A stretch of 64,000 nt of DNA from an uncultured Propionivibrio sp. (GTDB lineage: Bacteria; Pseudomonadota; Gammaproteobacteria; Burkholderiales; Rhodocyclaceae). A program made the translations under genes and the position numbers. Under the pieces are notes generated by a model that saw only the letters and a program-made list of their open reading frames with translations, did not search any database and was not told the origin of the DNA. The DNA is taken from contig NZ_OY762655.1 of assembly GCF_963666255.1 (NCBI RefSeq), positions 620,001 to 684,000 on the forward strand, given 5' to 3'. Positions 1 to 7,840 of the stretch are shown piece by piece. Position 1 is the first letter of the stretch, and the number at the start of each line of letters is the position of its first letter.

Positions 1-139
1 AGGCGTCAACAGTATGCGGCGGCAATGCCAGGCGCAATTGCGCGTGAATCGCTTCGTACAAGACATGCGGCGGCGGCACCGAATCAATCAGCGCCAGCAG
101 ATTGCTGACAAAACGATAAAGGCGTTGGTCGTCGTTCAT
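1..139 (-). CDS. Partial hypothetical protein (N-terminal 46 residues only)
   Basis: A minus-strand reading frame starts with ATG at 139 and runs off the left edge without a stop, giving MNDDQRLYRFVSNLLALIDS followed by a proline run and a leucine/alanine-rich stretch. Codon use fits the neighbouring genes. The sequence suggests an amphipathic helical N-terminus. I do not recognise the family, and no domain can be named from 46 residues. It lies downstream of the sigma-54 operon in the same direction, but the terminator at 195-222 separates them, so it is probably a separate transcription unit. Confidence 0.45.
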   Translation of the reverse strand, partial: MNDDQRLYRFVSNLLALIDSVPPPHVLYEAIHAQLRLALPPHTVDA

Positions 140-194
140 TGGGAATAATATAGTATGGATTCGCCGCTTATGCTCCTTGATTTTTATGACGGAT

Positions 195-222
195 AAAAAA
201 TGGCCAGTGCAAGCACTGGCCA
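195..222 (-). terminator. Rho-independent terminator of the CoA-transferase operon
   Basis: Read on the minus strand, a perfect 10-bp inverted repeat (TGGCCAGTGC / GCACTGGCCA, almost no loop) is followed by a run of T. It lies 25 bases after the SDR stop codon and closes the minus-strand operon. Confidence 0.9.
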
Positions 223-246
223 AGGTAGTCCAATCGACTCGACTGA

Positions 247-1041
247 TTATTTAGCAATGCCACCCGGATAGCAGAGTCCGCCGGTGATCTCCATCGTTGT
301 GGCGTTGATCGCCTCGTTTTCGACAGCATGTCCAATCAGGCGGGCGATTTCGATCGGTTCGACCAGGCGTCCGAGATGCACATCCTTGAGCAGCGCCTGC
401 AGCGCATCCTGGTTCATCCCGGCAACCATCGGCGTCGCCGTGTAACCCGGAGCGATGGCGATGCAGCGGATGTTGCGGATGCCGCGCATCAGGAACTCGC
501 CGACGACGATCTTCGGCAACAGCGCGTCGGCGACCTTGGCCGACGAATAATTGAGCTGACCGACCTGACCCGCCTTATTGACCGACGAAATCGCCACCAG
601 CAGACCCTTCCAGCCGCCGTTGACCATGGCCTCAGCACCGTCACGAATGGTCAGGAAGGTGCCGGTCAGGTTGGTATCGATCACCGGCTGCCACTTGTCC
701 AGTCCCATCTTGCGCGAGACCTTGCCGGTTTCCTTGTCGAGCGCCAGCATCGTGCCGTCACGGATGATGCCGGCGCAGGACACGACGATATTGACCTGCC
801 CGAAAGCCTCGATGGCGGCCTGGTAGAAGCGCGCCGTATCGGCCTCGCTGGTGACGTTGGCCTGAACGCCGATGACTTCGCCGCCCATGCCCTTGATTTC
901 GGCGACGACACGGTCGATGTTGGCTTGCGCCATATCGACGATGACGACCTTGGCGCCGTTGCTGACGAAATACTTGGCGACGGCTTCGCCAATCCCGTTT
1001 CCACCGCCAGTGATGACGGCGACGCTACTCTTGATTTCCAT
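247..1041 (-). CDS. Short-chain dehydrogenase/reductase (3-hydroxyacyl-CoA dehydrogenase-like)
   Basis: A 264-residue classical SDR. The Rossmann glycine motif TGGGNGIG is at residues 11-18, the structural Asn is in TNLTG near 124, the catalytic Ser is near 152-153 and the catalytic YSSAK is at 165-169. The usual NAG motif reads SCAG here. The length is normal for the family, and the start has the ribosome site GAGGA seven bases upstream. As last gene of an operon with a CoA-transferase and a thiolase, it most plausibly oxidises a 3-hydroxyacyl-CoA to the 3-ketoacyl-CoA that the thiolase cleaves. That substrate assignment is inference; FabG-like reductase activity is the alternative. A cytoplasmic soluble enzyme is expected. 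Confidence 0.88.
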   Translation of the reverse strand: MEIKSSVAVITGGGNGIGEAVAKYFVSNGAKVVIVDMAQANIDRVVAEIKGMGGEVIGVQANVTSEADTARFYQAAIEAFGQVNIVVSCAGIIRDGTMLALDKETGKVSRKMGLDKWQPVIDTNLTGTFLTIRDGAEAMVNGGWKGLLVAISSVNKAGQVGQLNYSSAKVADALLPKIVVGEFLMRGIRNIRCIAIAPGYTATPMVAGMNQDALQALLKDVHLGRLVEPIEIARLIGHAVENEAINATTMEITGGLCYPGGIAK

Positions 1042-1068
1042 GATGTTGTCCTCGTTGAGAAAAAAAGC

Positions 1069-1386
1069 TCAAAGCGCTTTTGGACAGGACGCGCTGTCCT
1101 TGTTCCAGTAAATGAAGTTCGGATGCCCGACGTCGGGACCGACGATGATGATGTCACCCACTTTCTGCGGATGCCCGACATCCGGGCCGACCAACCGGAT
1201 GCCGACGGGATTGATCACCCGGACGATGGCGCGTGCCCGTATTTCGACCTCACCCTCGGCGACGCCGGCAAGAACGCCGGCCGCGACATAGGCAGTCTTG
1301 CCGTCGCCCCGCGTGCAGACGATATCCCAAGCATTTCCCGCCGGCTCGATCGAATACGCCAGATCGTTATAGCTAAAGGTTTTCAT
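1069..1386 (-). CDS. Uncharacterised 105-residue protein with duplicated VGPDVGHP motif
   Basis: The start is set at ATG 1386 because AAGGAGG lies seven bases upstream; a longer frame to 1404 has no ribosome site. The protein is acidic to neutral and has no signal peptide, membrane segment or CxxC pair. Its most striking feature is the octapeptide VGPDVGHP occurring twice about 16 residues apart near positions 72-95, mirrored in the DNA by two 26-base near-identical stretches at 1121-1146 and 1168-1193. It sits 25 bases after the thiolase and 27 before the SDR. In known beta-oxidation-like operons (for example bbsA-bbsB of benzylsuccinate degradation) a small OB-fold DUF35 partner accompanies the thiolase. 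This protein occupies the same position but lacks the DUF35 zinc-ribbon cysteines. I do not recognise it. Confidence 0.8.
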   Translation of the reverse strand: MKTFSYNDLAYSIEPAGNAWDIVCTRGDGKTAYVAAGVLAGVAEGEVEIRARAIVRVINPVGIRLVGPDVGHPQKVGDIIIVGPDVGHPNFIYWNKDSASCPKAL

Positions 1387-1411
1387 GCATGCCTCCTTCG
1401 GCACGGCCGCT

Positions 1412-2656
1412 CTACTTCGGCGCCTTGAGCACGGTCACGCAATTGGTGACCGACGAACCGCCCACATTGAAAACGACGCCGACGTCGGCCTTTTTAGCGA
1501 CGACACCGATCGGTTCGCCGATCAGTTGCTTGTACGCCAGCGCATGCATCGACGCGCCCGTCGCGCCGACCGGATGCCCCTTGGATTTCAGGCCACCGGA
1601 CAGATTGACGGCCACGCGGTCGTCGCGTGTAAAGCGGCCGTCGAGGTAGTCGTAGCCGCCGCGACCGTCCGCCGACAGACCGAGCGCCTCGGTCGACAGG
1701 ATCATGTTGATCGTGAAGCAGTCGTGCACCTCGGCGAAATCGACATCGGCGGCCGTGATGCCGGCCTCGCGATACGCCTTGGCGACGGCATCCTTGCCGG
1801 CCATCAGTTCGTGCATGTTCGGACGTACGTTCTCCGGCAAGCGCTCGATCGAATGGCCGATCCCGGCGACTTCGACGGCGCGCGCCTTGTTGACCACCTG
1901 CGATGTCGAGGTGACAACCAGCGCGGCAGCGCCGTCGGTCACCAGCGAACAATCGTGCAGGCGCAACGGCGGCGCGATCATCACGTTCCTGCACTTGCCA
2001 TTGGCATCAGGCGTGGTCAGCGTCCGGATCGCATCGAGCGATGCCGGGCCGTTCCTCACGTGCGCGAGCGGATTCTCGGCGCCATTCTTGTAGCATAGCG
2101 CGCCGGCCGTCCACAGCATGTTCTCGAGGGTCTCGTTCGACAGGCCGTAGTGCTTCTGATAACCCTTGGCATACGCGGCAAAAAGCATCGGGAACGACCA
2201 GCCCTTCGAGCCTTCGGTCGGCCAGTGCGAACTGCAGGCCAGCACATGCGTCATTTGCGGGGTCGGCAGGAGATTCATCTTCTCGACGCCGATCACCAGC
2301 ACGTTGCGATAACGGCCGGACTCGACGGCATAAATGCCATCGTAAAACGCCACTGACGACGAGGCGCAGGCGCATTCGCAGCGCGTCATCGGCTTGAAGC
2401 GCAGGGCGGGATCGATTTCCGCCGCCAGCGGCGCCACATGTTCCTGGTTGATGAAGGTTCCGGGCGAACACGATCCGACATAGACCGCGTCGATATCTGC
2501 CGGATCGAGGCCGGCATCCTTGATCGCGCCGCGACCGGCTTCGACCAGCAAATCGTAATAACTCTTGGTATCCGTAATCAGACCGGTCACCTTGTCCTTT
2601 TTGACAAAGGCGCCGAATTCGGTGTTGTACGCACCGATGATGCTCACTCTGGACAT
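1412..2656 (-). CDS. SCP2/SCP-x-type thiolase (acetyl-CoA acyltransferase family)
   Basis: A 414-residue thiolase. The start MSRVSIIGAY is at 2656 with AGAAGGA upstream; the longer open frame to 2758 adds an unconserved extension. The nucleophilic Cys lies in the CACASSS segment (Cys97), an essential His in HDCFTIN (His311) and the GHPVGATG motif at 360-367 (His361). This arrangement is typical of non-decarboxylating SCP-x-like thiolases, not the FadA/PhaA type, which ends in a second catalytic CxG Cys. It would cleave a 3-ketoacyl-CoA with CoA. The gene lies between the GntP permease and the small protein and belongs to the sigma-54 operon. The true acyl substrate is unknown. Confidence 0.9.
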   Translation of the reverse strand: MSRVSIIGAYNTEFGAFVKKDKVTGLITDTKSYYDLLVEAGRGAIKDAGLDPADIDAVYVGSCSPGTFINQEHVAPLAAEIDPALRFKPMTRCECACASSSVAFYDGIYAVESGRYRNVLVIGVEKMNLLPTPQMTHVLACSSHWPTEGSKGWSFPMLFAAYAKGYQKHYGLSNETLENMLWTAGALCYKNGAENPLAHVRNGPASLDAIRTLTTPDANGKCRNVMIAPPLRLHDCSLVTDGAAALVVTSTSQVVNKARAVEVAGIGHSIERLPENVRPNMHELMAGKDAVAKAYREAGITAADVDFAEVHDCFTINMILSTEALGLSADGRGGYDYLDGRFTRDDRVAVNLSGGLKSKGHPVGATGASMHALAYKQLIGEPIGVVAKKADVGVVFNVGGSSVTNCVTVLKAPK

Positions 2657-2771
2657 GATGGATTCCTTCTGCGACGTGAAGCGGACGTGAATCGGGCAAG
2701 AACGCCGTATCACGGTTTGACGCCCGATCCCGATGTCGCCATCGGGACCAGGAGTCATTTGGCATGACGGA

Positions 2772-4181
2772 TCAGACGAGTCCGGTCATGTAGTAGACCG
2801 CGATCACGACGAAGACCGCCAGGGTCTTGATGCAGGTAATCGCAAAGATGTCTTTGTACGACACGCGGTGGGTCAGACCGGTCACCATCAGCAGCGTGAT
2901 GACGGCGCCGTTATGCGGCAGCGTATCCATGCCGCCCGAGGCCATCGACGCAACGCGGTGGAAGACTTCGAGCGGAATCCCCGCCGCCTGAGCGCTCTGG
3001 ATGAAGGTATCGGCCATTGCCGCCAGCGCGATGCCCATGCCACCCGATGCCGAACCGGTGATACCGGCCAGCGAAGTCACCGTGATCGCCTCATTGACGA
3101 GCGGATTCGGAATCGCGGCGAGACCGTTGGCAACAACGATGAAGCCCGGCAGAGCGGCGATGATCGAACCGAAGCCATACTCGGACGCGGTGTTCATCGA
3201 GGCCAGCAGCGCACCGGCGATCGCCGACTTGGAACCTTCCGAGAACTTCTCCATCACCGTGCGGCCGGCGAACAGGAAGACGATCAGGATACCGACCAGC
3301 AAGGCACCTTCAACCGCCCACAGCGCCGCGACGCCCTTCACCGATTGCGCGATCGGCGCAGCGGCCTTGCCGACGGCAGCCGGCACGAACTCGACCTTGT
3401 CGCCATAGAACAACGGGATCATCTTGGTGAACACATAGTTCATGACGCCAACCATGATCAGCGGCGAGATGGCTAGCAGCGGATTGGCCAGCTTCTCATG
3501 CTCGAACGCAGCCGGCTCATTGACAAGTTCCACGCCTTTCATGGCATAGCCTTCACCCGCCTGAGCGGCGACGCGACGGCGCCACTCGAGGTAGGACAGG
3601 CCCACCACCAGAATGAAGATCGCACCGATCGTCCCGAGAATCGGGGCGGCATAGATGTCGGTCTTGAAGAACGTGGTCGGGATGATGTTCTGGATCTGCG
3701 GCGTCCCCGGCAGCGAATCCATCGTGAAGGTAAACGAACCAAGCGCGATCGTGCCCGGAATCAGGCGCTTCGGAATGTCGCTCTGACGGAACAGTTCGGC
3801 GGCGAACGGATAGACCGCGAACACGACCACGAACAGCGAAACGCCGAAATACGTCAGCAACGCGCAGACGACGACGATCGACAGGATCGCCCGCTCACGG
3901 CCGACAAAGTCGATGACGGCGGCAACGATCGCCTTCGAGAAGCCCGAAAGCTCGATCACCTTGCCGAACAGCGCGCCAAGCAGGAAGACCGGGAAGTAGT
4001 TCTGCACGAAGACCACCATTTTCGGCATGAACAGGCCGGTAAACATCGGCGCCACCATCCCGGGATCTGTCAGCAACACCGCACCCAGCGCCGCAACCGG
4101 CGCGAAGAGGATGACGCTGTAGCCCCGATAGGCCACGAACATCAAGAAACACAATGATGCCAATACGATTAGAAAATTCAT
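2772..4181 (-). CDS. GntP-family organic-acid/H+ symporter
   Basis: A 469-residue integral membrane protein with about 12 to 14 hydrophobic segments across its length and a start MNFLIVLASL preceded by GGAGGG. The sequence resembles the GntP family (gluconate, D-3-hydroxybutyrate and related carboxylate importers), including the conserved FTMDSLPGTPQIQNIIP stretch and a C-terminal MASGGMDTLPHNGA segment. It acts in the inner membrane. Placement directly after a CoA-transferase gene points to uptake of the acid that the transferase activates. Family members take substrates from sugar acids to short-chain hydroxy acids; the CoA-transferase/thiolase context favours a hydroxy or keto acid over a sugar acid. 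Confidence 0.88.
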   Translation of the reverse strand: MNFLIVLASLCFLMFVAYRGYSVILFAPVAALGAVLLTDPGMVAPMFTGLFMPKMVVFVQNYFPVFLLGALFGKVIELSGFSKAIVAAVIDFVGRERAILSIVVVCALLTYFGVSLFVVVFAVYPFAAELFRQSDIPKRLIPGTIALGSFTFTMDSLPGTPQIQNIIPTTFFKTDIYAAPILGTIGAIFILVVGLSYLEWRRRVAAQAGEGYAMKGVELVNEPAAFEHEKLANPLLAISPLIMVGVMNYVFTKMIPLFYGDKVEFVPAAVGKAAAPIAQSVKGVAALWAVEGALLVGILIVFLFAGRTVMEKFSEGSKSAIAGALLASMNTASEYGFGSIIAALPGFIVVANGLAAIPNPLVNEAITVTSLAGITGSASGGMGIALAAMADTFIQSAQAAGIPLEVFHRVASMASGGMDTLPHNGAVITLLMVTGLTHRVSYKDIFAITCIKTLAVFVVIAVYYMTGLV

Positions 4182-4259
4182 TTGTTACCCTCCGTTGGTA
4201 TTTCAGTCGATTGGACTGCCTTTGCTACACCTATGCCTCACGGCATTTTTTTAATTGCT

Positions 4260-5885
4260 TTATTGTTTGGCCAGGATGTCCGGACGCAAATTCATCGGCT
4301 CGTCGCGGAAAATGCGGGCATCCATGATCTTGAGTTTCGGGCTGATCGCCGGCCGGAATTCCATCAGCGACAGAATGTCCTTGTCGAGATCCACCCCCGG
4401 CGCGATTTCGATCAGTTCGAGCCCGCCTTCGACGAGACGGAAGACGCAGCGCTCGGTGATGTAGAGCACGGTCTGTCCGTTCTTCGACGCATATTCGCCG
4501 CTGAAGGTGCGATGCTCGACTTCCGAAACGAATTTGATCGTCTCGCCTTCGGTCAGAATCTTGAGCGCGCCGTTATCGACGGTGACGTCGAGCTTGCCGG
4601 CCGTGAAGGTACCGACAAAGACGACCTTTTTCGCCGTCTGGCTGATATTGATGAAGCCGCCGGCACCGGCAAGGCGCGGTCCGAATTTGCTGACGTTCAG
4701 ATTGCCGTGCTGGTCGGCCTGGGCAAGCCCGAGGAAAGTGACATCAAGACCGCCGCCGTCATAGAAGTCGAACTGGTAGGGCTGATCGAGAATTGCCATG
4801 GCATTGCTCGCAGCACCGAAGCTCAGGCCACCGGCCGGAATGCCACCGACCACACCCGGTTCCGCGGTCAGCGTCATCAGATCGACAACGCCTTCCTCTG
4901 CGGCAACGCTCGACACGCCTTCGGGCATGCCGATGCCGAGGTTGACGATGCTGTCGGGTTGCAATTCCATGGCCGCGCGACGGGCGATGATCTTGCGCTC
5001 GGACAGTTCCATCGTCGGAATTGATGACATCGGCACACGGGTTTCGCCCGAATAGCCGGCGTTGTATTGCTCGGCAAACGTCTGCATGTGGTATTCAGGC
5101 TTCTCGGCGACAACGACATAATCGACGAGAATGCCCGGAATCTTCACCTGACGCGGATTCAGCGAGCCGCGCTCGGCGATGCGCTCGACCTGGACGATGA
5201 CGATGCCGCCGGAATTATGCGCGGCGGTCGCGATCGACAGGACTTCCAGCGTCAGCGCTTCCTTCTCCATCGTCACGTTGCCGTCGGGATCGGCGGTCGT
5301 GCCGCGAATGATGCCGACATTGACCGGGAAGGCCTTGTAGAAAAGATATTCCTTGCCGTCAATCATCTGGAGTTCGACGACGTCCTTCTTGGTCACCGAA
5401 TTGATCTTGCCGCCGCCATGGCGTGGATCGACAAAGGTGCCGAGACCGATGCGCGAAAGCTGACCCGGCTTGCCCGCGCCGATGTCGCGGAACAGTTGCG
5501 AAATCACGCCTTGCGGCAGATTGTAGGCTTCGATCTTGTCGGTCACCGCGAGCTTCTGCAGCTTCGGCGCCAAGCCCCAGTGGCCACCGATGACGCGGGC
5601 GACGAGTCCTTCATGCCCGAGATGGTTGAGGCCGCGCTCCTTGCCGTCGCCCTGCCCGGCCGCATAGGTGAGCGTCAGGTTGCGCGGACTGCCGGCAGGC
5701 GATTCGGGATCGTTGCCAAGGAAACGCTGTTCGATCGCGACGGCGATGTTTTCGGCAAAACCGATACCGACGAATCCCCCGGTCGCCAGGGTGTCGCCGT
5801 CCTTGATATGACGAACGGCCTCGGCGGCGGAAACGACCTTGCTGCACTTGCTCTGACACTTGCCCTGCTGGCTGCTTTGCGACAT
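4260..5885 (-). CDS. Fused acyl-CoA:carboxylate CoA-transferase (PCT/YdiF-like)
   Basis: A 541-residue class I CoA-transferase with alpha- and beta-type halves in one chain, as in propionate CoA-transferase and E. coli YdiF. The N-terminal half carries [10 protein letters not shown] near residues 36-45. The C-terminal half carries [10 protein letters not shown] near 315-324 and the segment [13 protein letters not shown], whose Glu (about 342) matches the position of the catalytic Glu that forms the gamma-glutamyl-CoA intermediate. The start has AGGAGG seven bases upstream. A serine/glutamine/cysteine-rich stretch (first 15 residues, two Cys) precedes the conserved region. As first gene after the sigma-54 promoter it would activate the imported acid using acetyl-CoA or succinyl-CoA. 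The substrate is not determined by sequence. Confidence 0.92.
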   Translation of the reverse strand: MSQSSQQGKCQSKCSKVVSAAEAVRHIKDGDTLATGGFVGIGFAENIAVAIEQRFLGNDPESPAGSPRNLTLTYAAGQGDGKERGLNHLGHEGLVARVIGGHWGLAPKLQKLAVTDKIEAYNLPQGVISQLFRDIGAGKPGQLSRIGLGTFVDPRHGGGKINSVTKKDVVELQMIDGKEYLFYKAFPVNVGIIRGTTADPDGNVTMEKEALTLEVLSIATAAHNSGGIVIVQVERIAERGSLNPRQVKIPGILVDYVVVAEKPEYHMQTFAEQYNAGYSGETRVPMSSIPTMELSERKIIARRAAMELQPDSIVNLGIGMPEGVSSVAAEEGVVDLMTLTAEPGVVGGIPAGGLSFGAASNAMAILDQPYQFDFYDGGGLDVTFLGLAQADQHGNLNVSKFGPRLAGAGGFINISQTAKKVVFVGTFTAGKLDVTVDNGALKILTEGETIKFVSEVEHRTFSGEYASKNGQTVLYITERCVFRLVEGGLELIEIAPGVDLDKDILSLMEFRPAISPKLKIMDARIFRDEPMNLRPDILAKQ

Positions 5886-5996
5886 AGCGATCCTCCTGGT
5901 TTATGACACACATCGGCGGGCACCGCCCGTCGTGTAAGCCTGATTGACCCGTGCCGATTGTCGTTACCGGCACAGTTTTATTGTTGCAGGAGAGCT

Positions 5997-6012
5997 AGCA
6001 GGGAATATGCCA
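5997..6012 (-). promoter_or_regulatory. Sigma-54 (-24/-12) promoter of the CoA-transferase operon
   Basis: Minus-strand TGGCATATTCCCTGCT has GG and GC exactly 12 bases apart, as in the consensus TGGCAC-N5-TTGCW. It predicts a transcript starting near 5985 with a leader of about 100 bases before the CoA-transferase ATG at 5885. An adjacent sigma-54 activator gene supports the call. Confidence 0.8.
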
Positions 6013-6132
6013 GGCATTGAAGCGCCTGGGTTTATGTCTTTCCACGCAAGAATGAAGTCATTCCAAATCAACAATTCGCAAAATCGAGACGCGCAAAAAA
6101 ACGCGTGTCACATGCAAATCAATGACTTAGTA

Positions 6133-6169
6133 ATATTCTCAAAAACGAGACAGTCTCAAATATGAGAAT
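6133..6169. promoter_or_regulatory. Candidate activator-binding inverted repeats
   Basis: A perfect GAGAC-A-GTCTC palindrome (6147-6157) is nested inside an ATTCTC / GAGAAT pair (6135-6140 and 6164-6169). It lies about 135-150 bases upstream of the -24 element, a usual distance for enhancer sites of sigma-54 activators, and overlaps the stop codon of the activator gene. Assignment as an enhancer is inference. A weak terminator is the alternative, but the inner loop is only one base. Confidence 0.4.
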
Positions 6170-7643
6170 CAAAACCCAGCGCACGCAGTTTCCGGTACAT
6201 CGTGGCACGGCCCAAGCCCAGCAGTCGGGCCGCCGCATCGACGCGGTTCCCGGTCGCCGCCAGCGCATTCGCCAGCAGGCGTCGCTCGAACTCGGCGAAC
6301 TCGACGTCATACGAGCGCACCTCACCCTCGGATGTATCCGAAAGTGCGCTGCTGCCGCCTGACAGGTCTACTGCATGCATCGAATTCCCCGGGAATGGCA
6401 GGCGAACGCGATCGGAGGGAAGAATATCGACAAGATCCACGGCCCCGATGCGGATCTTGTCCGACATCATCACGGCCTTTTCCAGCACGTTCTGCAATTC
6501 CCGCACGTTGCCGCGCCAGGCGCAGCCACGCAAGCGCTCGATCGCGTCGGGCGTCAGTTCGCGGTGGGGCAAACCGGTCCGTTGCTCAATCTGCTCGAGG
6601 ATGCCTTCGCACAGTGCCTCGATGTCGGCCATGCGCTCGCGCAAGGGCGGCACGCGGATCGACAACACATTAAGCCGGTAAAACAGATCCTCGCGGAAGC
6701 GTCCTTCGGAAACGCATCGCTGCAAATCGACACTCGTCGCGGCGATGATGCGCACGTCAATCTTGACGACGCGGTTCGACCCCACCGGTTCGAACTCCTG
6801 TTCCTGCAGCACGCGCAACAGTTTCGACTGAAGCAGCAAGGGCATGTCGCCGATTTCGTCGAGGAAGAGCGTGCCGCCGTCGGCCAGGCGAAATTTTCCG
6901 TCGCGTCCTTTTTTCTCGGCCCCGGTGTACGCGCCGGGAGCGACGCCAAAGAACTCGGTCTCAAGCAAGGCATCCGGGATGGCGGCGACGTTGATGCCGA
7001 CGAAAGGCTTGCCGCCGCGCGCGGAGGCGCCGTGGATTGCGTGCGCCAGCAACTCCTTGCCCGTACCGGTCTCACCCAGAAGCAGCACCGTCGCATCATG
7101 CTGCGCGGCGCGCCGCGCCTGCCGCTTGACCTCCATGCACACCGGACTCGAACCGATGAAATTGGAAAACGTATATTTCGGCCGGCGATTTTCCGCCAGC
7201 GACTTCTGCGCTGCGGCAATCTCCTGCTGCATCCCTTCAAACTTGGCGAACAGCGGTTTGAGCGACTGCACCTTGTCGAACAGCGCAAAACCGGCGGCGC
7301 CGATCACCTCGCCGCGATCATTCTTGAGCGGAATCCGCGTCACCACGAAAGTCGCGCCCGGCGTCTCCATGATATCGAGCAGAATGGGCTGTCCCGTCGT
7401 TACCACTGAACGCATCAGGCTGTTGCGGATCACGTCCTCGACCGGTTTGCCGATCGCCTCGGCCGCCGATTTCGCCCCCAGACGCGTCGCATAGCGCTCG
7501 TTGATCCAGACAATGCGCGCGTCACGATCGACAATGACCGTTCCCTCGCACAAGGTGTCGAAGCTCTCGAACAGCGACTGCATCGAGAGACGCCGGATCT
7601 TCTCCGGATTCAGCAGAATACTAGAGGCTCCTGACGACGCCAT
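6156..7643 (-). CDS. Sigma-54-dependent transcriptional activator (PAS - AAA+ - Fis HTH)
   Basis: About 495 residues. An N-terminal PAS-like sensor domain (roughly 25-125) is followed by a sigma-54 AAA+ domain with Walker A GETGTGKE (about 190-197), the sigma-54 contact loop GAYTGA (about 237-242, a GAFTGA variant), Walker B FLDEIGD, and a C-terminal Fis-type helix-turn-helix (about 455-490). I chose the ATG at 7643 because AAGGA lies six bases upstream; an in-frame ATG at 7673 has no ribosome site. There is no phosphoacceptor receiver domain, so a small ligand bound by the PAS domain probably triggers it, as in RocR-type activators. It almost certainly drives the operon just downstream, which has a matching sigma-54 promoter. 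Confidence 0.92.
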   Translation of the reverse strand: MASSGASSILLNPEKIRRLSMQSLFESFDTLCEGTVIVDRDARIVWINERYATRLGAKSAAEAIGKPVEDVIRNSLMRSVVTTGQPILLDIMETPGATFVVTRIPLKNDRGEVIGAAGFALFDKVQSLKPLFAKFEGMQQEIAAAQKSLAENRRPKYTFSNFIGSSPVCMEVKRQARRAAQHDATVLLLGETGTGKELLAHAIHGASARGGKPFVGINVAAIPDALLETEFFGVAPGAYTGAEKKGRDGKFRLADGGTLFLDEIGDMPLLLQSKLLRVLQEQEFEPVGSNRVVKIDVRIIAATSVDLQRCVSEGRFREDLFYRLNVLSIRVPPLRERMADIEALCEGILEQIEQRTGLPHRELTPDAIERLRGCAWRGNVRELQNVLEKAVMMSDKIRIGAVDLVDILPSDRVRLPFPGNSMHAVDLSGGSSALSDTSEGEVRSYDVEFAEFERRLLANALAATGNRVDAAARLLGLGRATMYRKLRALGFDSHI

Positions 7644-7773
7644 TGACATTCCTTCCCCTGTTTTTTTGGACATGATACGGCCAATGGCCCGATTGCCAAA
7701 CCCCCACAGGATCGCAACAAACCGACAGGTACCGCCCGACCGGCCCCGTCACGGCATTGCCGGAGCGATGGGC

Positions 7774-7779
7774 TATAAT
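7774..7779 (+). promoter_or_regulatory. -10 element of the mfd promoter
   Basis: A perfect TATAAT. No good -35 is visible at 16-18 bases. Transcription would begin near 7786, downstream of an in-frame ATG at 7757, which argues that this ATG is not the mfd start. Confidence 0.5.
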
Positions 7780-7840
7780 CGCGGACCCGGCAACCTGTTG
7801 CCATAACGCCATCCGTCTTTCGCCGTACGCCGTTCATTTC

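Noticed and set aside
227-4217. Inverted 13-base repeat (AGTCCAATCGACT at 227-239 and its complement at 4205-4217) flanking part of the first operon
   Set aside because: A match of this length is not unlikely by chance in 4 kb, and there is no transposase, target duplication or longer homology.
4229-4252. Plus-strand hairpin ATGCC/GGCAT followed by T run between permease and CoA-transferase genes
   Set aside because: Only a five-base stem and no plus-strand gene ends there; likely chance in an AT-rich spacer.
7757-7840. Upstream in-frame ATG for mfd
   Set aside because: It lies before the probable -10 element, would add unconserved residues and exceeds the family length; GTG 7841 is preferred.
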